64,000 nt of DNA from Devosia crocina (lineage in GTDB: Bacteria > Pseudomonadota > Alphaproteobacteria > Rhizobiales > Devosiaceae), in NCBI RefSeq assembly GCF_900116545.1, contig NZ_FPCK01000001.1:1736001-1800000 (forward strand), in the 5' to 3' direction. A program made the translations under genes and the position numbers. Within the stretch, counting starts at the first letter, position 1; each line of letters opens with the position of its first letter. Below, piece by piece: positions 59,171 through 64,000 of this stretch. The notes beneath the pieces were generated by a model, which was given only the letters and a program-made list of their open reading frames with translations, had not been told where the DNA came from and did no database searches.

Positions 59171-60643
59171 GTGTCGCGGAATACGGATCGGATTGAGTTC
59201 GAACTGAACAACAAAGGCTCGTCCAATGACCCTTTTGCGTCCGCGGTTCGCTCTACGCGGATGCCGATGCTGATTACCGATCCCAGGCGGCCAGACAACC
59301 CTATCGTCTTCATCAATGACGCTTTCACCAAGCTGACCGGCTATACGCGTGCCGAGGTCCTGGGACGGAATTGCCGCTTCCTTCAAGGCGCGGCAACCAA
59401 TCCGGACGATGTAACCCGGTTGCGCAATGCAGTTGCGCGGCGAGAGCCGATCGAGACTGACCTGATCAACTACCGAAAAGACGGCACAAGCTTCTGGAAC
59501 AGGTTGCTGATCTCGCCCGTGTTCGACGATTCCGGCGACCTGATCTACTTCTTCGCCTCGCAGTTCGACGTCAGCCCCGACCGTAACCGCGTGAAGGAGC
59601 TGCAGCTATCGCATGAGGAACTCGAAAACGAAATCGAGCGTCGCATGCTCGATATCAGCGCCGCCGACGCGCGTTTGCGTTTCATCCTAGAAGCAGGTGG
59701 CCTTGGCGTCTGGACCCTAGACCTCAAGACCCAGAGGCTGGTCGCTTCGGCCCGTTTTAAATCCATCTTCGGCCGGGCCCCGGGCGATACCTTCGATCAC
59801 TCGGATCTGATCACCGCGATCACCGATACAGATGTGTGGGAAACCGCTGTAGCGGAAGCCGAGGCTAGCGGCGAGGAAATGGTGGTCGAGTGCCAGCTGC
59901 GGACACCGACCGAGGAAACGCGCTGGGTCGAACTACGCGGCCAGGTCAATCGCGATGTGGTCGACACCGCCGCCATAATGACTGGCGTCGCGCTTGATAT
60001 TACAACGCGTAAAGAGACCGAGGAACATCGCAAACTGCTCTCGCGAGAACTCAATCACCGGGTCAAGAACACGCTGGCAACCGTCCAGGCAGTGTTTCTG
60101 CAGTCGCTGCGTGCATCGGATACGATCAAGGACGCTGAAGAGCGTGTGATGGGGCGCATGCAGGCACTTTCCAATGCGCAGGACCTCCTGACGCAGGAAG
60201 GATGGAGTAGCGCAACGCTCCGCGACGTAGTGGACCGCAGCCTTGCTCCTTTTAAATCTTTCAATATCAGGATTGGCGGGCCGCGGATTACCTTGGGTGC
60301 GCGAGCGGTCTCGGCCTTGTCACTCGCGCTTCATGAGCTCGCAACCAATTCGATCAAGTATGGCGCGCTTTCGGCCGAAAGTGGCGCAGTGGCGATCAGC
60401 TGGAACATCGAGCCGGGCGAAGAGCCGATGCTGCACTTCCACTGGAGCGAGTTGGGCGGGCCTCCAGTGTCGCCACCGACCCGGCGGGGTTTCGGCTCCC
60501 GCGTCATCGTCCAGACAGTCGAAGCGGAACTTAAAGGCGAAGCGCAGATCGAATACGCACCAAGCGGAATTCAGTATGAGGTGGCCGCCCCCATCTCCGC
60601 TCTTGTGGCCGATATAGAAGCAGAAGGCGGCGGAACCTACTAG
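59171..60643 (+). CDS. LOV-domain blue-light histidine kinase (HWE family)
   Basis: A 490-residue soluble sensor. Residues about 25-135 are a LOV domain with GRNCRFLQG; Cys68 is the photoadduct residue, so it should bind flavin. A coiled helix (about 140-165) and a second PAS domain (about 168-280) follow, then the HWE/HisKA2 kinase with phospho-His 296 (LNHRVKN) and the HWSE block plus RRGFGSRVI. Layout and length match the Brucella LOV-HK, which feeds the PhyR-EcfG general stress response. It starts with GTG behind AGGAG. Confidence 0.92.
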   Translation: MSRNTDRIEFELNNKGSSNDPFASAVRSTRMPMLITDPRRPDNPIVFINDAFTKLTGYTRAEVLGRNCRFLQGAATNPDDVTRLRNAVARREPIETDLINYRKDGTSFWNRLLISPVFDDSGDLIYFFASQFDVSPDRNRVKELQLSHEELENEIERRMLDISAADARLRFILEAGGLGVWTLDLKTQRLVASARFKSIFGRAPGDTFDHSDLITAITDTDVWETAVAEAEASGEEMVVECQLRTPTEETRWVELRGQVNRDVVDTAAIMTGVALDITTRKETEEHRKLLSRELNHRVKNTLATVQAVFLQSLRASDTIKDAEERVMGRMQALSNAQDLLTQEGWSSATLRDVVDRSLAPFKSFNIRIGGPRITLGARAVSALSLALHELATNSIKYGALSAESGAVAISWNIEPGEEPMLHFHWSELGGPPVSPPTRRGFGSRVIVQTVEAELKGEAQIEYAPSGIQYEVAAPISALVADIEAEGGGTY

Positions 60644-60676
60644 GTTGGCGCTGCCTTCAAACAGATGCGAACATGA

Positions 60677-60702
60677 AAGGCCGGGATCGCTCCCGGCCTT
60701 TT
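60677..60702. terminator. Bidirectional terminator between the LOV kinase and clpA
   Basis: AAAGGCCGGGA-TCGC-TCCCGGCCTTTT lies between convergent genes; stem flanks are A/T-rich on both sides, so it can serve both. Confidence 0.8.
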
Positions 60703-60706
60703 GATT

Positions 60707-63049
60707 TTAGCTGTTCTTGTCAGCCGTAGCCTTAGGCTTTTTAGGCTTCGGCAATGCCTTGGGCTTAGCCGGACGCGGTGGCACCGCGATCAACTCCAGC
60801 TTGGCATCGGCACCTTCGCCTACTACCGCAACGGTGACGTTGCCGCCATTGACGAGTTCGCCAAACAGCACCTGATCGGCCAAGGGCTTTTTGACATGTT
60901 CCTGGATGACGCGGCCCAGGGGGCGTGCACCCATGCGCTCGTCGTAGCCGTGCTCGGCCAGCCAATCGGCAGCTTCGGGCGTGAGATCGATCGTGACGCC
61001 GCGTTCGGCCAATTGGCCTTCGAGCTGCAGCACGAACTTCTCGACCACACGACGCACCACTTCGCGCGGCAGCGGCGCGAAGGAAATGATAGCGTCAAGA
61101 CGGTTGCGGAACTCTGGCGAGAAGGTGCGGTTGATCGCCTCTTCATCATCCCCCTGCTCTCGCTTGCGGCCGAAACCGATGGGCGAGCGGGCCAACTCTG
61201 CCGCACCCACATTTGATGTCATGATCAGGATCACGTTGCGGAAGTCCACAGACTTGCCGTTGTGGTCCGTGAGCTTGCCGTGGTCCATAACCTGCAACAG
61301 GATGTTGTAGAGGTCCGGGTGGGCCTTCTCGATCTCGTCGAGCAGGACCACGCAATGCGGATGCTGGTCGACGCCATCGGTCAGCAGACCACCCTGGTCG
61401 AAGCCGACATATCCCGGAGGCGCACCGATCAGGCGGCTGACCGTGTGGCGTTCCATATATTCGGACATATCGAAGCGCAGCAGTTCCACGCCGAGCGTGT
61501 CGGCCAGCTGTTTGGCAACTTCGGTTTTGCCGACACCCGTAGGACCAGTGAACAGATAAGAACCGATGGGCTTTTCCGGCTCACGCAGGCCCGCACGCGC
61601 CAGCTTGATTGCCGACGAGAGGGCTGTAATCGCCTGATCCTGGCCAAAGACGACAGTCTTGAGGCTCTGTTCGAGACCCGAGAGCAATTCGGCATCCGAC
61701 TTGGAAACCGATTTCGGGGGAATCCGCGCAATTGTGGCGATCGTGGTTTCGATGTCTTCAACATCGATCACCTTCTTGCGCTGATCTTCCGGCAAAAGCA
61801 TCTGGCTGGCGCCGGTTTCATCGATCACATCGATGGCCTTATCGGGCAGCTTGCGGTCGGAGATATAGCGCGCGCTCAATTCCACGGCAGCCTTGAGAGC
61901 ATCGTCCGTGTACTTGATTTTGTGGAATTCCTCGAAATAAGGCCGCAGACCTTTCACGATCTCGATGGCGTCCGGAACAGTCGGCTCGTTGACGTCGATC
62001 TTCTGGAAGCGACGGACCAGCGCGCGGTCCTTTTCGAAGAACTGGCGATATTCCTTGTAGGTGGTTGAGCCGATGCAACGGATCGCACCAGAAGCCAAAG
62101 CGGGCTTCAGGAGGTTCGATGCATCGAGCGCGCCGCCAGAAGTCGCGCCAGCACCGATCATGGTGTGGATCTCATCGATAAAGAGCACCGCATGCGGCAT
62201 CTTCTCGAGTTCCTTCATGACGGACTTGAGGCGTTCCTCGAAGTCGCCGCGATAGCGAGTGCCGGCCAGAAGCGAACCCATGTCAAGGGCATAGATCACC
62301 GCTTCCTTGAGCACTTCGGGCACATCGCCTTCGATGATCTTGCGGGCAAGCCCTTCGGCGATGGCCGTCTTGCCGACGCCGGCATCACCCACATAGAGCG
62401 GGTTGTTCTTGGAACGGCGGCAGAGCACCTGGATGGTGCGGCGCAGCTCCGAGTCACGGCCGATCAATGGGTCGATCTTGCCCTGGCGTGCCTTCTCGTT
62501 GAGGTTGACGCAGAAATCGGCCAAAGCCGAGCTCTTTTTGCCTTCGGCGCCACCTTCCCCATTGCCTTCACCTTCTTCCGAGCCACGGACCTTGCGGTCT
62601 TCAGCCGGGCCGGACTTGGTGATGCCGTGGGAGATGAAATTCACAGCGTCGAGACGGCTCATGTCCTGCTGTTCGAGGAAATAAGCGGCGTGGCTCTCGC
62701 GTTCGGCAAAGATGGCGACGAGTACATTGGCGCCCGTAACCTCTTCGCGACCCGATGATTGGACGTGAATGACGGCGCGCTGAATGACGCGCTGAAATGC
62801 GGCCGTTGGGCGCGCATCCTGGCCATTCTGCACGACGAGGCTGTCCAGTTCCTCGTTGATGAAATCTTCCAGGTCGCTCTTGAGCGCGTCGATATCGACA
62901 TCGCAGCCATTGAGCACGGCGATCGTTTCGCGGTCGTCGGTCAGGGCCAGCAAGAGGTGCTCGAGCGTTGCGAACTCATGATTGCGCTCGCGAGCCAGGT
63001 TCATCGCCTGATGCAGAGCCTTTTCAAGTCCGCGGGAAAATGAGGGCAT
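60707..63049 (-). CDS. clpA: ClpA, ATP-dependent unfoldase of ClpAP
   Basis: A 780-residue double-AAA+ unfoldase. The N-domain begins MPSFSRGLEKALHQAMNLAR; AAA-1 has GDAGVGKTAIAEG (about residue 215) and AAA-2 has GPTGVGKTEVAKQL (about 500). The ClpP-docking loop and RDILDVIDE-like KAIDVIDETGAS are present. The C-terminus is a Lys/Pro/Ala tail (PKALPKPKKPKA) not seen in E. coli. It follows clpS by nine bases. Confidence 0.96.
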   Translation of the reverse strand: MPSFSRGLEKALHQAMNLARERNHEFATLEHLLLALTDDRETIAVLNGCDVDIDALKSDLEDFINEELDSLVVQNGQDARPTAAFQRVIQRAVIHVQSSGREEVTGANVLVAIFAERESHAAYFLEQQDMSRLDAVNFISHGITKSGPAEDRKVRGSEEGEGNGEGGAEGKKSSALADFCVNLNEKARQGKIDPLIGRDSELRRTIQVLCRRSKNNPLYVGDAGVGKTAIAEGLARKIIEGDVPEVLKEAVIYALDMGSLLAGTRYRGDFEERLKSVMKELEKMPHAVLFIDEIHTMIGAGATSGGALDASNLLKPALASGAIRCIGSTTYKEYRQFFEKDRALVRRFQKIDVNEPTVPDAIEIVKGLRPYFEEFHKIKYTDDALKAAVELSARYISDRKLPDKAIDVIDETGASQMLLPEDQRKKVIDVEDIETTIATIARIPPKSVSKSDAELLSGLEQSLKTVVFGQDQAITALSSAIKLARAGLREPEKPIGSYLFTGPTGVGKTEVAKQLADTLGVELLRFDMSEYMERHTVSRLIGAPPGYVGFDQGGLLTDGVDQHPHCVVLLDEIEKAHPDLYNILLQVMDHGKLTDHNGKSVDFRNVILIMTSNVGAAELARSPIGFGRKREQGDDEEAINRTFSPEFRNRLDAIISFAPLPREVVRRVVEKFVLQLEGQLAERGVTIDLTPEAADWLAEHGYDERMGARPLGRVIQEHVKKPLADQVLFGELVNGGNVTVAVVGEGADAKLELIAVPPRPAKPKALPKPKKPKATADKNS

Positions 63050-63058
63050 ATGATGTTC

Positions 63059-63475
63059 CTATTGCTTTTCCATCACGCATTGCAGCGGATGCTGGTTCTT
63101 GCGTGCCGTATCCATAACGCGCGTGACCTTGGTTTCGGCCACTTCGTATGGATATACGCCGCACTCACCCACCCCCTTCTGGTGAACGTGCAGCATGATG
63201 CGCATGGCGTCTTCGCGTGATTTGTTGAAGACGTCCTGCAGCACCAGAACGACGAATTCCATCGGCGTGTAGTCGTCGTTGAGCAGGAGAACCCGATAAA
63301 GGTTCGGCCGCTTGGTCTTGGGTCGGGTCTTGGTGACGGTGCCCGTTTCGGAACCGCCTTCGCCGCCTCCCTTGCGCGTGTCATCATCCTCCGGGCCGCC
63401 CACGAGCTTTGCGAGGGGCAACGTAGAGCCGTTTGGACGGCGGTCAGGCAGAGGGTGGTGAACTGAGGTAATCAT
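63059..63475 (-). CDS. clpS: ClpS, adaptor of ClpAP for the N-end rule
   Basis: A 138-residue adaptor that gives N-degron substrates to ClpA. The core starts at [20 protein letters not shown] (about residue 70), followed by [23 protein letters not shown], the binding-pocket and ClpA-contact residues. The first 60 residues are a variable disordered arm with a Gly/Asp-rich part. The ATG at 63475 is chosen over an upstream one at 63523. It is cotranscribed with clpA. Confidence 0.94.
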   Translation of the reverse strand: MITSVHHPLPDRRPNGSTLPLAKLVGGPEDDDTRKGGGEGGSETGTVTKTRPKTKRPNLYRVLLLNDDYTPMEFVVLVLQDVFNKSREDAMRIMLHVHQKGVGECGVYPYEVAETKVTRVMDTARKNQHPLQCVMEKQ

Positions 63476-63521
63476 ATTGAGTGCGATATCGCAGGAAGAA
63501 AACGAAGCAGCTGGTCGAAGC

Positions 63522-63551
63522 ATTATGTAGGCAAAATCGAGCCAGTGTTAA
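63522..63551 (-). promoter_or_regulatory. Candidate promoter of clpS-clpA
   Basis: Minus-strand TTAACA, 18 bases, CATAAT, about 40 bases before the clpS start. It looks like a housekeeping promoter; unlike lon and clpP, no clear RpoH motif is present. The remaining 63552-63810 spacer shows nothing else I can name. Confidence 0.45.
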
Positions 63552-63810
63552 GGGCCTCGCAATCCCGAAAAGTTGAGTAGGCTGATCGCCGGTGGTCAAG
63601 AGCTTGCCGCATCCGCAAGGCATGCCCCGCTGAGTTGCCCGAATGCGACTCGGAGACGGGAAATTGATTGCATTTTACAAATTCGTAACGGCGTCCGCCT
63701 ATTCTGACCATAGGGCATGGACACGGCAGGGGGCGCCGGGTTCGCGAGCCAAGTTTCAGTTGCGTACGGGCGAAGTTTACGTCCCGGTTGAGTAAAGTTG
63801 GAGTTCCGGG

Positions 63811-64000
63811 TTGACCTCACAGGCCAAACCCCCCTGGCGCGTAGCCTTCTTCCGCGCCGTCGCCGTGTTTACCGTTGCTGTAGGCCTGGGCCTGCAGCTG
63901 GCAGCACCCGCTCACGCCATCGAAAACCTGCGCAAATATGCCGGCATTGTCGTCGATGCGAAATCCGGCCAGGTGCTCTACGAGGAGAATGGAGACTCGC
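63811..64000 (+). CDS. D-alanyl-D-alanine carboxypeptidase, N-terminal part
   Basis: Sixty-three codons of a gene that runs off the window. The start is TTG at 63811 with GGAG seven bases upstream. A signal peptide (RAVAVFTVAVGLGLQLAA, cleavage after AHA near residue 35) is followed by YAGIVVDAKSGQVLYEENGD, the conserved first strand of PBP5/6-type carboxypeptidases just before their SxxK motif. It is the second such gene in the window. Confidence 0.85.
   Translation, partial: MTSQAKPPWRVAFFRAVAVFTVAVGLGLQLAAPAHAIENLRKYAGIVVDAKSGQVLYEENGDS

Overview
The window looks like a chromosomal segment from a GC-rich alphaproteobacterium of the order Hyphomicrobiales (Rhizobiales). The gene families and gene order (trpG-trpD-trpC-moaC-moeA, clpP-clpX, clpS-clpA, rlpA-dac-tmk-holB-metG-tatD), the alphaproteobacterial promoter types (RpoH, EcfG, sigma-54) and an HWE-family LOV histidine kinase all fit. 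TrpE and TrpG are separate genes, unlike the TrpE(G) fusion of Rhizobium and Brucella, which is compatible with the Devosia/Pelagibacterium group. The genus is an inference; no rRNA is present.

Region 1 (1-8670) is the remnant of a P2-like contractile-tail prophage next to a tRNA-Asp gene. Tail genes run leftward: tail fibre, cargo genes, sheath, tube, tail assembly chaperone, tape measure. A truncated tyrosine integrase runs toward the tRNA. The integrase has lost its N-terminal part and abuts the 5' end of the tail-fibre gene, so the lysogeny, replication, capsid and baseplate modules appear to have been deleted. The tape-measure gene carries a one-base frameshift. Between fibre and sheath, where P2 carries its accessory Z/fun gene, lie a regulator-like gene and two DUF4214 proteins: one with a beta-helix and RTX-type repeats, one with a HEXXH metalloprotease motif. 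A 218-bp AT-rich spacer separates the latter two.

Region 2 (8671-23424) holds tRNA-Asp and tRNA-Val, hupB, the proteases lon, clpX and clpP (lon and clpP with good RpoH-type heat-shock promoters), an arginase, a cytochrome P450, the NAD(P)HX repair enzyme, the glnB-glnA nitrogen operon with a near-consensus sigma-54 promoter, a soluble double-PAS chemoreceptor and tRNA-Leu. Region 3 (23425-42870) holds trigger factor, a membrane diguanylate cyclase, an ABC-F ATPase, a 556-bp non-coding stretch with four consecutive hairpins, parE, the envelope/replication cluster from rlpA to an MBL hydrolase, folD, a GreA/GreB-type factor, a candidate small RNA, amn, and a CsbD stress protein behind an EcfG-type promoter. 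Region 4 (42871-64000) holds enolase, a VOC protein, an MHS-type transporter, a serine hydrolase, pyrG, secG, tpiA, ppiD-trpE-trpG-trpD-trpC-moaC-moeA, the LOV histidine kinase, clpS-clpA, and the start of a second D,D-carboxypeptidase.

The backbone is mostly housekeeping: proteolysis, nitrogen control, envelope growth, tryptophan and molybdenum-cofactor synthesis. The less ordinary material is the decayed prophage with its DUF4214 cargo, the two non-coding structured loci (28015-28186 and 40607-40790), and the stress wiring suggested by promoter motifs.
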